Origin: Rostratula benghalensis
Taxonomy: Eukaryota; Chordata; Aves; Charadriiformes; Rostratulidae
DNA: 64,000 bases
NCBI GenBank assembly: GCA_013399305.1
Contig: VXAI01000092.1
Location: forward strand, 1,776,231-1,840,230
Direction of reading: 5' to 3'
In this document: positions 11,336 through 24,691 of the stretch, piece by piece
Numbering within the stretch: position 1 is the stretch's first letter
Layout of the letters: each line of letters starts with the position of its first letter
The notes under the pieces: generated by a model
Told to the model about the DNA's origin: nothing
The model's database searches: none
What the model saw: only the letters and a program-made list of their open reading frames with translations
Translations under genes and position numbers: made by a program

Positions 11336-14065
11336 GCACATTAATGTACAATGGACACTGGACAGTGTTGGAGGCCTTCAGGATTGGGACAACGATGAAG
11401 AGGAGGTCTTCCATGGCCAAGAAAATCATAAACAAAAGTGCCATTCAAATTATTGGCTTAGGCATTGCCTGAAATGCTCCTACAGCTCTTTAGGCACAAG
11501 AAAAATTCTTGCTTCTGTCCCACAAGGTTCTCTGTTTAGATGTTGCATGAACAGTGATCATGGATAATGGACAACCACAAATGATACGAGTAAGCAGAGA
11601 AGGATATCTGTACAGTTCTGAACAGTTAGTTTAAATTAGGTATGGCTTTCACATGTTAACAGTCAGCAATGGGCAGAAGGAAGTAGAATCACACTTTTTA
11701 AGCCTTGTAGATATGCAGACGTTTTAGGTGGATGATGTTGCTGATTTCCAGGCATAAGACTCACTGTGCATTGTTCAGCAATAAACCCATGTTCCCAGGT
11801 TGTTTGGAGGGCTCTGAATATCGGTGTGCTCTCTCTCAAGTGAACCTCACTTTAGAGGTTGCAGCTCCTTTTATGCTAATATTCTTCTGAAATTCTTCAC
11901 AGAAGAGTGATGGACTTGACAGTACAAGCTGCAATGATTTTGTAGTAGCACAGGAAAGCTCAAAAACCTTGCAAATATCTTCACAATGAAAAAAAATAAT
12001 CTTTATTTCCCTTCCAAATTCTTCCCTAATGTTATGTGCTGACACTTATGATTTTTCCCTTCTTTCTTTTTGTCTGTAATGAACGACATTTTAAATTCAT
12101 TAACTTCCAACTCTGGAAAGCCACATCTAGCAGCCACAGGCTTTTGGTGTGACCCCTAAGAATTTCAAAGAATAAATTCCTTAATGAGTCTGTGCATGCA
12201 CAAAAGATGCTGTCCGTGAGAATAACCTTTATTTTAGTTCAAGGACTCCAGCAGACAACTGAGTTAAGTAACTAACCTTGCATCAGCTGAGCTCCCAGGG
12301 ATGTCAATAATCATTTCTGAGCGCTCCTCACCTGCTCTAATTGCAAGGTGAGGCAACTAAGCATGGATACTGGTGGGAGAGTTTTAAGCTAAAGCATTTC
12401 CTCTACAACTGAATGACAGTAGTTCAGTTTTGTAACTGAGCCACAAGAAAACAATAAGCTGGAAAAGATAAGCATGTTGTTTACAGGATAGTGTCTGGCC
12501 CCACTGCAAGGAGACCTTGAACTGGAATGTAAGTACAAGCAATCCGTGAATCAGTCTTGCATTTTATACCAGTCGAGTCCTCTGCATGGACATATTTAAT
12601 TGGTTTACCACTGACTGATAGCAAAGAAATTTATGTAAATCAGTTCTAAAGCAATTTAAGTGTGTACAATGTAGCTCATCCTCTTAATTATAATCTTATT
12701 AATTAGGCAGGGTTTGTGTTTATACAAAACATATTGTGAAGTCCTTCAGATAGTACACCTTGAGATCTAACAGCAAAAATGGCCACATCATTGAATCCCT
12801 CACCAATACACAGAGGTACAAGTGCCATGCCCAGAAAAAAGGGCCTGGCAATTATGTCCACCGTGGACTTAAGGCAGAATAATTTTCCATGTGCCTTGCT
12901 TAATTTGAGCACTCTTGCTTTCTGAGTTAGTTTGCGTGCTGAGGCAGGCTTGCAGAGATATGCTAAAGGAGGGCAGCAGGAGTTCAGAGGATCTTCCCCA
13001 ATATAATGGAGACCCTCACGTGTGTACCCAATTGGTCTCCCTGTTGACTTGCAGGAAAGAGACCCAAAATCACAGGCTTAACTGAAAATGCACGGTCCCT
13101 CTTTATTTCAGTGCTATGACAAAATCCTTGTTCAGAACGCTGGGACCAAAGAACAGCTCTAACACAGGTAGGCAGCCACTGCTGGAGGAGAAGCCTCTTC
13201 CCACAGGGCTCCTAGCTCCCCTGACTCCCAGGTCAACAGCCATGGGTGCTGCCAGGGCCCCAACATGGGATAACACACCTGAGTAGTCCCCACCCTGCCA
13301 GGAGCCATCCCTGCAGCCCAGTCAAAGGAATATTTCTGCTTCAGACAGTGCATTGGTGTCTTTGTCCCACTGATGTCTGTTCCTGGGACGCTGCTCCCAT
13401 CACTTTGAGAAGCCACCGGTGCTGCAAGGCTGTGCTGCAGCCAAAATAGTTGCCACCTGCATTTCTAATTGGATTGTCCCCAAGGAGATAGGCACATTTT
13501 CACACACTCACACACCACCACACAGGTCACTGATTCATCTCACAGACACAGACACATGGAGAACTTACAGCATTTACAGTAACAATAGGAGCTCATAATT
13601 AATGCTACATCCTATGATGGGCACCTGCTTTAACTGCAGTAGCACGTCTGCCATCATGGGTACTTACTGCACATGGTCCTTTGGGAATGATCCTCCACGT
13701 AAAAAGGAAGGTATTGCATCCAACTCCTAGACATGTCAACAGCAGCTTTATTGGCTTGGGACCACAAGCAGCTCAGCACAGAAAGGCGTTTGTATGGCAT
13801 GTATCCTTTTCTCCTCTATGCTCTTTTTCTACAGCAAGCTGTATTTTTGCTAAGTGAAGGTAGTAAGGCAGGAGATCTTGGTTAGAATCCAGGACTTGTT
13901 TACTGTAAATGCAAATGTAAATGTAATGTAAATGTAAGGGGAAAGAAGGCCAAGATCTACAGCCACGTCTAGTGAAGTCACTCTCATACCAGCCAGCCCT
14001 GGGGGATGGATGGAGGGAGGACCTCACACCTGGGCAAAAATACAGACACAGCTTGGAGAGTGTGC
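11336..14065. other. non-coding DNA with A/T-rich candidate regulatory block
   Basis: No supported gene. A dense cluster of TAAT/ATTA homeodomain-type cores lies at 12650-12712. CA-rich sequence is at 13500-13545, and a small AAATGTA-type tandem repeat is at 13908-13937. Confidence 0.4.
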
Positions 14066-14117
14066 ATAGAATCGTAGAATAGTTCCAGTTGGAAGAGACC
14101 TTAAAGATCATTGAGCA
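14066..14117 (-). mobile_element. CR1 LINE 3'-end scrap
   Basis: ATAGAATCGTAGAATAG followed by TTGGAAGAGACC and TTAAAGATCATTGAG is the reverse complement of the CR1 3' terminus. Only about 50 bp can be followed, so the element is sense on the minus strand and very strongly 5'-truncated. Confidence 0.75.
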
Positions 14118-15250
14118 CAGCACAGGCAGGTCAGCAACAGGCACACAGGGTTTAAAATAGTCCTGTGCAAAATCTCAGCACCAGAGTGGGAGCTCTGACC
14201 TCCCACCCCTGCTCTGCCAGGAGCACCTAGTATGAGGTGCAGCCTTAGGGTGGTTCAGCTGCAGGTGGAGAGAGAAGGGGTGAGAGCACTTCTCTACCAC
14301 AGGGGAAGAAATCGGGACAGCTCATGAAGACTGGGAGGCTGTCACATAGCAGGACCACTTCAGGCATGATAAACATAGCCATGTTTGCCAGAAGGCCCAC
14401 TACCACAGGCTCTTGAAAACGCTGTCCTATATAGCTAGGGACTCACCTCTGCATGCCATTGGAGAGCTAGACAATGCCCAATATGGAAGGCATTTAATTA
14501 CAAGCTTTCCTTGCATAGTTATTTTCCTAAATACTTCATAGAAACTAAAGTGACTGCTTTTCCTTTGAAAACCAGATTACCACTACCCTTGTTCTTCCAG
14601 AGTGCTGCTCTGTCCACGTGAAAGGTGAAAGGGAGTTCCTAGGAGATACTTAGTCACAGCTTAAATAGACCTTGCTTTTTCAGTTGAGTTTGACGGCCCG
14701 CAGAAAGTTACCCCTCCCTTAATGAGCCCCTGGGGATCCAGTTGTGTATTTTTTCAAGATCTGTGATGCACATATATATCTATCTGGCATCCTCCCAAAT
14801 ATTTTCAAAGATAAAATGTGAAATGAACATCTGGTTCACACTATTACAATCTTTATTAAACACTAATTTCTTCTCCAGAAAAGCACCATCTGCCACAACT
14901 CCAGCCCTTGTTTTCTAACATGGATTTTCTTCAGAAGTACACAGTGAAATAAATCTTCACCAGTTATAGTCCTCAGAAATTCCCGAGATGAAAAAGCCCA
15001 GTGACAGGAGTAGACTCTAAGAGTCGATTTGCTTCAAAAATCCTACATTATTATTTAACTGGGTAAGAAACCAAGGACACTACCTCCACTTCACATTATG
15101 AAGAGTTCACTTGAGCATTTTGGTAAATCCATTGCTGAAGTATTTGATACTTTTACAGCTTAGAGCGCTGCATCTTTACCACCAAGGTGCAGATTTTGCA
15201 AAATCTCCCTTGCTTCTCACAAAATTCTTGGAAAAGAGAGACAGCTTGTT
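14118..15250. other. unique non-coding DNA
   Basis: No gene or clear repeat recognised between two short CR1 scraps. Confidence 0.4.
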
Positions 15251-15381
15251 ATCATAGAATCATAGAATCATTCAGGTTGGAAGAGACCCTTGGGATCATC
15301 GAGTCCAACCATCAGCCCTACTCTACAAATTCCTCCCCTACACCAAATTTCCCAACACCACGTCTAAACAACTCTTATATC
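15251..15381 (-). mobile_element. short CR1 LINE 3' fragment
   Basis: Begins ATCATAGAATCATAGAATCA and continues with TTGGAAGAGACCCTTGGGAT and a run of CR1 3' UTR. This is the reverse complement of the tails at 43.8 and 48.2 kb and shares their diagnostic wording (the 'gggctgatggttggactc' block), so the three belong to one CR1 subfamily. About 130 bp is present; it is non-coding. Confidence 0.85.
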
Positions 15382-18300
15382 TTATAGATATGCAGAAAGT
15401 TAATTTTCATGCTACTTCAGTCCCTGTCTTTATGACCCTTGTTGTTAAAACCAGTAATACCTAAAAGCCAGGAAAGAAACCACCTCTGTGCCATCATCTA
15501 CTCACCTCCTTCAGAGCAAAAAGAACACCCTGCCCTTCCCATGCTCAGGGCACAGTCCTGAGTCACTTGTGTCTTTTACATGGCATTTGGAGATTCACCT
15601 CACTCTGCTTGGGAGCTTGGGTGTCTAAAAGGATTATAGTCTCCTGTGCTCTTAGGCCCTTATTCTTGCCTGTTACTAAAGTAAATCTAAATAAATGCTA
15701 TTAAGAAGCTAAATTCAATTTGTTGCCTCTTGGTCCTCCGGTACCACATCAATAAGAAGCTGTGTGCACATCACTCTGTGCCCAGGAAGGACTGTATAAC
15801 CAATACCTTCAAAGGTCTCCATAAAGTGCCGAGTTCTTTATGTCATGGTGCTGGGCAACAGTGGTGTGTGACTCCAACCCTACAGTCCTGTCTGGAGAGA
15901 ACAAGGCTGAATGAACACATTCAGCCTGATTTCAAGACCCCTCACATACTCTGGGTTTTGTCTACAGGAAAAGAGGGAGACCAAGATGGACTCAGTCCCT
16001 CCACTGAGGATCTGATTTGACATACAATGGCCAGGCAAGACCCCACTGGGAGTCCTTCTCCATTACAGGCTACTATGGGTCCTTTCTGTCTAGAGACTCC
16101 AAATGCTGCTGAATGGTTGGTGTCAATGGCAGGGAAAAGGATGGATGAACTGCATGAATGCCACACAATGAGGCTTTCCCCCACATCAACATCTGAGAGC
16201 AGCTTCCCGCACCCACAGCTCTTTGTGATGGCAACATGCAGCTACCCTAGTGTTTGTAAATTCTTGGTATGTTTTGCTGCTTCTGTAACTGTGCTTTGAA
16301 CACCCAGGCATTTCATGGCTCACAGTGCAGCACAACATGAAGCCAATCATGAAGAATGGGCCTCCTGCCCTTCTCTGCCAACCTGCTCTCCTGGGACGCC
16401 CTCCCTTGCCTCTCACAAGCGTTTTCCAGCAACAAAAAGGAATGTAGAAAAGTAACCCCACCATGATACAACATGGTGATGAAACTGTTAAAAGGTATTC
16501 TACGTATTACAAAACCCACATATTTCTAGTCTGGACCTGCTCTTTGAAGAGGATTAGAAAGATGTACTGAGTAGTGACAACACAGCAGATAAAGAGTATG
16601 TCTTTTTAATGAAAATCTGAAAAATGCTGCTGACAAGTACTTAAAGAAAAACCCTTGGGAGATATAAATGGTGTAGTGATTTTCAGCAGTTATGACCTAG
16701 TGGGTGGAGGTTCACATCTGTACCAGCTTCACAATAAGTTTCCCAAAGTGGGGGATAAACAGGTAGAAACTGAGACTAGAGGGAGTAGGGGAGCATTGCT
16801 GGGAGCCAGAAATGCCTGCTCACAGCATGGTGGACATGGGGAAGGTATGAGTGGTGGTATGCTTACCTGGGAGAAACTAGAGGAGGTTTTCCTGCAGAGG
16901 TTCCTGAAACCTGTACAGCTCAGGGGAGAGAACGGTGCAGCCCCCTGTAAAATAGACACCAGCAAGAGGGACTCAAAGAAAACCCAGGCAGCCCATGACC
17001 ACAGGTATCCCAGGGAATAATCACATTTTCTTGGTAATTTCTAGATTTCAGTGGTGTTGCAGCTCGGATAGTCCTCACTTACCTTCTAGTTTCAAAACCA
17101 GACCTTGAATGTCTTGAGGAGAGCAGCTGAAATTCCTGCTCCTCTCCTGTTAGCATTCCCCTGCCTCTGGTACTGTGCCTCCAGATACCACACGTGCAGA
17201 GCATTCCCAGAAACTCTGTTAATTAACCCAGGTGGAAATGGGGCCAAACCACAGTGGGCACAGTGCAAGGGTATCTTCTCCAGCTATGCCACTGCTTAAA
17301 AATCCTCTTGTTGCTCCTCAGGCAATAATTCCTTGCCAAACTGCTGAGGGTCTCAGGCCACACCAAGGAAAACGACTGCATCAGTGTGTCTGCTACTAAA
17401 ATAAAAGCATAGGCAAGAGGGAAAATTTGTTTCGAGACCACTGTGATTGCGGGTTGCACTCACAGAGCATCCCAGAGCTGGCAGGCCACTGCTGCCACCA
17501 TCACCCATCTGTGTCCTTTGGAGGAAGGAAGGTCAGAGCTATAGGTCGCTTCTGTGTTGCCCCCCAGGTCAGAGGTCAGTCCCATGGCATTCCTTAATAA
17601 AACAACCCAAGTGAACGTGTAACCCCAGCCATGTCGCTGAAATTCCTTCTGGCCATTTAGCAAGCTGAAATAGGCATCCAAAGCGCAGAGCTGCTGTACC
17701 CGAGAACTAACTACGCAACGTGGTGGTATGGTTGCTACCAGCTGATGGTTTTCCATCACAGGTTTCCATACCCTGACTGTGAAAAATGCAATAAAAGCCC
17801 AATTCCTCAGGACCTATTTCACAGTCATTTTAATTTTGAATGGCTGCTGCACGCAGACAGGGCAGGTACAGAAGGTGAACTCAAGGCACGGGGCATTCAG
17901 TCGCACACACAAGATTTTGAATGAGAAGTGTTTGTCCAGAACCAATTTCTATTGCCAAGCACACACACAGGCTGATGAAACCCAAAGTGACAAACACTAA
18001 ACGTGTGCACTGAGTCAGTTGTGTCAGCCACTTCCATGCACTGAGCCAGGAGATTATGGGAACTTGCTGCTGTGGGTAATTCCAGCAGGGTACGAGGAGT
18101 TTCATCCCACTGCCTGAGGGCGGTTTGATTATTCTGTACAGCGTGTTGCAGCTCTCAATCAAAACTCTTCACTACGTTCTGTACGCCGCATGGGAACATC
18201 TGGCAATTTACAGCAGAATGTCTTGTAGCGTTTAATGCCTGAGTATCTCTTTCCTACAACCTATTTTCATTTTACTGAATAGAGACCCAATTTCCTGAAT

Positions 18301-18648
18301 TTTTAAACAGCCTTGCTAACATAATCAAATTACCATGATTACTCGGCAACGATTTCAAAAAGTCCTAAAAGCGCTGTTCCAACTTTGCAGTGAATTCCTA
18401 TTACATGCAGAAGATTTTGTAAACACTTTAAATAAAATGCTTTTAATTCAATCAGAAAAGTAAACAGTGTTTGTTTTTAGCTATTCAATGTATTTGAGCC
18501 ACAAGCATTTTTCCAAGTGAGTGGCTATGTGGGTTTGCAATGCAACACAAAGCAAACACTGAGAATATAAAATCACACTTGTTCAAACAGGATTAGAGAG
18601 TTTATTCTAGCAGATTTTCCAAGGATTTTTAAGAGAAAATAGCAAAAC
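15382..18648. other. non-coding DNA; A/T-rich unique block at 18.2-18.5 kb
   Basis: No supported gene. The block 18270-18490 is A/T-rich, free of recognisable repeats, and contains several ATTA/TAAT cores and an ATTACCATGATTACTCGG-like stretch. It is a candidate conserved element, by inference only. Confidence 0.35.
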
Positions 18649-18672
18649 TTTTTTTTTTTTTTTTTTTTTTTT
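18649..18672 (+). repeat. T24 homopolymer
   Basis: Twenty-four T in a row, equal to a poly-A on the minus strand. The adjoining minus-strand sequence shows no retrocopy that I recognise. Confidence 0.9.
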
Positions 18673-21600
18673 GGTTATGCAGTTGGAAAATATGTGATGC
18701 CTGGTCAGTGATTGTACTTAGTAGGATCCCAGCAGTACCATGCAACCCACGCTCACGCTGGGTAGCAGGGCAGGAATGCCATTCATTTTTCACAGTCTCT
18801 CAGCCCTCTGCAGCTCGCTCTGGTTCTGCCTCTGCTCAGCAATCGCTTTCAATGTATTTTGTTGACGTGCACTGGACGGCAGCAAAGAACTAAAGCCTAT
18901 CTCTGGCACGCATACAGCAGTTCATGAAGAACGTTAACTACTCCATGCTTCTTCATGTATGCTTTTTGCAGGCCATGGAAGAGATATGATGTTAAGAAAT
19001 GAAGTGGTTTCCTTGCCCTGGGGTGTGGGTTCAAGCCATACAGAGACACAGTGCTTCAGCCCTTGCTTGGGCAATAGCTCTCTCCCATGTTCCTGTGCTG
19101 CTGAACCTTTCTCTGCATCCCTCCTTCCTCAACATCCCTCCCTGTGTCTTCTGTAAATGCCTCTGGTACCTTTTGCCAGGATTTCTCAGCAAAAAATTCT
19201 GCCCAGTGCTGGAAGCATCTAAAAGCAGGTGGTGAGCATCATCCCTCCTCTTCCTGTCAGAGCTTTGTAGGAGATAGCCGCAAAGACCTTGCTCAACTTA
19301 AAATATTAGGCAGCCCAGAAAGGTCCTTGCAGACTGCCCTAAAAGTATTTCCTAGGTACCATACTCTCATTTTTCCATACTAATAAATTAGTTATTGCTG
19401 GGGGCTGTGGATACCTTGTCCTGGATGGTGGTGGACAGGTCAGTTTGTGAGCCCCCACCCACTTCTTCATATGTATTTCTTATTCCTAAACTGTCACTGA
19501 GTTGCTTGGACAGATGATTTGCAGATTATGGGTTGTGCATAAACTTTGTTTGTTTCAGCTGATGCCTATTCAGGATTTGTTTTGTGCAATTGGCAATTTA
19601 AGTGACACAGTGTCATTTCTGATCCCGGATCAGGCGGCTGAAGTATTTTAAAGAGAAGAGGCGAGAATGGCAGACAGAAAACAATGCCGTTCTGCTGTGA
19701 AGACACATTTCTTCTAGAGTTCATCATCGACTTCCCCAGGATTTCTGTAGGCATCAACAGTGGTCTAAACACTATCAAAATGTCAGTAAGATAATTCCAC
19801 CATTTGTAGCAAGCTGAAGCCAGGGTATTAAAAATATATATTAAAAATGTAGATTTGTTTTATCATCTAGCCTTGCTTGTGTGCATTTGTATAGGGGCAC
19901 ATACGGACACACAAACATAAAAAAGAAAATATTAACCTTGTGCAAATACTGTATGCATGAACAGGTTCTAGGCTTTTACTGTGAAAATAAATCATTTTGC
20001 AACCTCTCTGCAATGTTTGAAGAAATGTTTAGTGTAACCCATTACAGTACCAAATCTCTGAATGCTGCCTTGATTTAGTGCTCGGTTAGCAGCCAAAAAT
20101 CCCCAGCAGAAAAAAAATCAGAGGGCTGAATTTTTATTTGCCATTGATTTCCTTAAAGTCAGTGGTCAAAAGCAAATAATATTTAGACACTGCAATGGTA
20201 CCTAATTATTTATGCTTCAATTCAGGACATCGGGGTGCTCTAGAGAGCTTGGATAATAAGAATGAATATTTATGTTGTTATTTAAAGTTACTACTATCAA
20301 CAGAAACCCTGATAAAACATAAAGCCAGATATCCATGTGAATATTTCCAAGAAGAGTGATCCAAGGCATTTTGGAGCAGGGGCAGTGACACACTATGCCC
20401 CCTTGCTGCTCCATGACTCTTCCCACCAGGAGTGGGATTTCACAATTGTGGAAAAGCAAAATTTAGCAGTCTCTCCCCTCCAACAAAAGTACCGTCTGCA
20501 CCAGCACATTTCAGGGCTAACAAAAAGTGAGGTTTGGGGTGTGTTTTCTTTTGAGAGTTGCTTTTCACCTCCTTGAAGATCACGTTCATTTGACTAAACT
20601 AGGAAGGATGTGTTTAAAATAGGGAAAGTGAATGCCTCCACTGGAAAATTTAGATTTTGAAGAGTTATCAAAAATTTTTGTTACATGAGTGGGAGGATTT
20701 CCCCATGCAGCTTACAAGATGATATTGCAAAAAGAGTACATATAAGGGTAATATTAAGCAATAGTTATATTTTTAGCAGCATTTTGAGCATTTGACCAGC
20801 TGGAAGTAAAGAGGGAGAATCACTCCCACGTGATTCACGCTGTAGGATCTGCCTTGTAGGCTAGAGTTTGGGATGCTCTCTGCTACCAGTAGCTATTTCT
20901 GCAACAGGCCCCAGTGTGACACTGTGAATCATCATACACCAGCGCGTAGTGCTTCCTCATCGGTGCATGTTGTTGTCCCAACGTCCTTAGAAACCCAACT
21001 CCACTGGCAAAGCTTTCACAATAGGATCTTCAGAAACAAGACTGAGTCTCAACCTAGAAAATATCCTTGTCCTAAAATCTAATGATGAGGAATTTCTTAA
21101 TGACAGCTATTTCTCAGCTGGCTGCACGGCATTCCCATGGTGCTGGGGTCCTAAACAACTATGATGGAGTGCGTTAAACAGTATCAGTTCTCCTGCTGGA
21201 AGTCTCCTTGCGGTTTTTAAATCCCTCTTTTTTGGCTATTTTTATTTAAGTAAGTTCCATCTAAATTAACAAACAAATTACTAGGCACTTTAGTAACAGA
21301 TTTCAAAACTTTATAACCACATGATATCATCAGTTATTTACAAAATATTGAAGCAATGAGATTCTCATTGCATTTGTTGAGAAATGGAGGACTAGAATAC
21401 TTATGGAATTTATTTTTATCTTACCAAACCCATGAGCACTTGATGTCAGTTACTCAACGCACCACCCCACAGGCTATCCTGACCATGCAGGGATGTGAAC
21501 AAGAGCTGCAAAAGGGGCTGTGAACCGAATTCAGCCTTTCTCCCGTTAGACTCATATCCTGGCTCCACCCAGGGCCTGTCTCTGCTCCTTCTCATCCATT

Positions 21601-23812
21601 CCCCTTGCTAATTCTCCAGCCAGAAACCCTCACATAGCACTAGGAGTCTTGACTCAACTCTGTGTGCCATGGTGGAGAGCATCAAGTGGTGAGCAGGGGG
21701 AAACCCTCTTTGGTGGCCATGTGCTTTACTCGTGCAGCAGGATGAAGTCTGCATGAACCCACCATCATAGCAGAGCCATATGGTAAACTGATGTGCTGAC
21801 AGAGAGGGAGGACAGGAGGAGAAGGATCTGCTGGACTCCAGCAAGTGCTTTGACTGCCCATGCACAAAATTCAGCCTGCTACCATGACATGGTGAATTAC
21901 CACCTCTGGTCCTGTTTTTAATGTGGAACTATTGCACCCCTTGCATTCAGGCATTGGTCATGTATTATTTTTTTTTTAAGATTAAAGCCCTGGAAGGGTA
22001 GGGATTGTGCCATATTGAGAGCACATGAAATAAATGAAGCCTTCCTTTTCAGCAGCTGTATGCTACAGTGTCCATGGTGCCCACCGCTGGGGCCTCCAGC
22101 CAAGCCCAACAATTCACTGACACGATAGAACAGTTGTGGACACTGGAAGCTAATCAGGCACAGCGTGAAAGCTTCTAATTCCTGCCTTTTATCATTTTAT
22201 CTCATCACCTTGACATCACCGAGGCAGCACTTTATTGGTAAGCCTTGGAAGCTGGTAAATAACACCATGTAGAAAAGAGGTATGAGTTAAGCACTGATAA
22301 TGTGAGTGGACTGAGATTTCAAATACCTCTGCAGAAGGTAGACAGAGGCAGGAGATGGTCACCGAGATGCTTGCTTTTTTGTTTGTTTAAACTGCTGCAG
22401 GTTGTGTAGCTCTTTTGCAATTAAAATACCAAAGACCAAGAAGGCCCCAGGAGTACGGGTATACAGTCGTTTTTGACTGCAGCAGCGAAAGACAAGAATG
22501 TTGAAATTTTAGTGAATGCTATTCACAGCCTCTTACCTATCAAAAGAACCCCACTATTTAAAGGTAACTAATGGATAAAATACGAACAAAGATTAAACTA
22601 CAAAGGCTAAAAAGGATTATTTAGAGCACTTCCATTATGCACAGTCCTGACATTAATATTTAGACACTCATGAACAGTTACATAACCGCAGCTTTTTATT
22701 AATGGTCTTCTATCTTGCTTTATTAACAGGCTGATAAAATGTAATTTAGTACTGTAAGCTGTGAGCCCCACATGGAGAAGAAAAGCCTATAATTCACATC
22801 ATGCTCTGGCTTTTAAGTCTTAGGAGATGATGGCAATTGTCCGGCAGAGTGCAGCTTGCAGGGCAATATCCATTTACGTGCCATTCGAGACCCTCAGGCA
22901 GCACGAAGCACTGCAGAGTGCATCATAACAAAAAGGAAAAAATAAAGAAAGAAAATAAGCTGGTTTAGTTACGTTTGAACTGACATGATGGCAAATTAAT
23001 TCACAAGGTAAGGGGAAGAAAAACCAGTCCTCATTCTGTCGGTATGGCCACATACCCACTGACTTGGGCATGTGTCTGACTTCACTTTGCATCGTTGATT
23101 CATCACCCCAGATTTTCTGTCCTTCCCTCCATGCAAAACTGCGGGAAAGAAGCAAAGCATCAGATCAGCATTTCCCAGGCAAATAGAAAGTCAAATGGAG
23201 CCAAAATTAAAAAAAAAACCACACTGGTTTTGTGTATACTAGGAAATCAAGGTTATTAGTTAACATTTGTTTTCTCCTCCTCTAGCCTGAAGTTAATAAT
23301 TATTAAGTCTGTTTTGAGAAAGGCAGAGCTAGGGCTTGACCCATGTTAAGCACAGATGTCACCAGTAATTAGCCAGGACTGTACCTGATGTGCTCCCTGG
23401 GGACCGAGTGTGGGTGACAAGCCACAGAGGTGCAGCTGCAGCACCTGAGTGGCTGATCTGCCTCTGTTTTGCATTACAGAAGCTCTTTCCCACTTGGAGG
23501 CACCCATTAATGCTGTTAGTGGTTCCCTTAGGGAGACCCTCGAGTACCCCCTGTGTGTGCTCAGACTCAAGTGTGGAGGAAAAGTGCTGCTTCTGCTGCC
23601 AGCCTTCAGAAACAATTTGGCACGTACACAGGGCTGAGGACATCGATGCCAGATGGCTGCTGCAAGGACAGGAGCCCCAGCCATCCTGGGGTGAGGGTTG
23701 ACACTGGTCCTGGGGCATGTCTGGAGGGGGGTACATCCAGAAGGTGGCCGGCTGGATGTGCTACCCCCCTCTCAGTTAGTCCCCCTGGGAGCCAGTGGCC
23801 TCTGAGGAGTTG
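18673..23812. other. non-coding DNA
   Basis: No supported gene over about 5 kb. An A/T-rich repeat-free block at 22540-22760 could be regulatory. Everything else looks like ordinary unique avian intergenic sequence. Confidence 0.4.
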
Positions 23813-24208
23813 AATGAGGGAGCTGGGTCTCTTGAGCTTGGAGGAGACTGAGGGGTGACCTCATTAATGTTTATAAATACGTAAAGGGTGAGTGTCAGGA
23901 GGATGGAGCCAGGCTCTTCTCAGTGACAGGCAATAATAGGACAAGGGGCAATGGGTACAAGTTGGAACACAAGAGGTTCCACTTAAATATGAGGAAAAAC
24001 TTCTTCACAGTGAGGGTGACGGAGCACTGGAAGGGGCTGCCCAGAGAGGTGGTGGAGTCTCCTTCTCTGGAGACATTCAAAACCCGTCTGGACGCGTTCC
24101 TGTGTGACCTGATCTGGGTGTTCCTGCTCCGGCAGGGGGATTGGACTGGATGATCTTTCAAGATCCCTTCCAATCCCTGATAGTCTGTGATTCCGTGATT
24201 CTGTGAAT
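23813..24208 (+). mobile_element. CR1 LINE 3' fragment, plus sense
   Basis: Clear CR1 end. It starts near TGAGGGAGCTGGGTCTCTTG and carries the GACCTCATTAATGTTTATAA block, the CTTCTTCACAGTGAGGGTGA and GGCTGCCCAGAGAGGTGG blocks, and TGGATGATCTTTCAAGATCC, ending in GTGATTCCGTGATTCTGTGAA. An open frame at 23923-24153 is the read-through of this element's tail and not a host gene. It is 5'-truncated and without reverse-transcriptase coding sequence. Confidence 0.92.
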
Positions 24209-24691
24209 GGGGGTCTTGTCTCTTTGCTTGCAGTAGTTTGTTCTGTTCATCTCCAGCTTCATGGCCACACTACCTGCACAGTCAACATATCTGCTGCCAC
24301 TAGAGTCAGGGTCTATTGCTGCACTGCATTTAGCTTCCAACCTCCTTCTCAGCTAAACTGTCAGTGGAGACCCACAGTGTCATGTAGGTCTGGCTCTTGG
24401 ATACCATCTTTGTGAGAGATCTCAGATGTTGCTCCTCTCCTCCTCCTCTAGCTCCTCAGGGATCAGAGCAAAGTGCTGATTCAGCACCAATATCCCTTTA
24501 GCCAAGTCCTGGAGCCTGGGCTGCTGGGACAGCTTCTGCTCTATGGAGAACCACCAGTATCCAGGACCTTCTCCTCCTTATCCCATTTCATCGGTGTTCT
24601 CAGATGGGCTGGTTGCTTTATGTTGCCTTTGCAATAACTACATTAGTCGGCATCTTCACCCACTGTGGTTGGTTCCAAGGAGGTCACAGGC
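24209..24691. other. spacer between tail-to-tail CR1 copies
   Basis: About 480 bp of unique sequence between the 3' ends of two CR1 copies that face each other. No gene seen. Confidence 0.5.
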
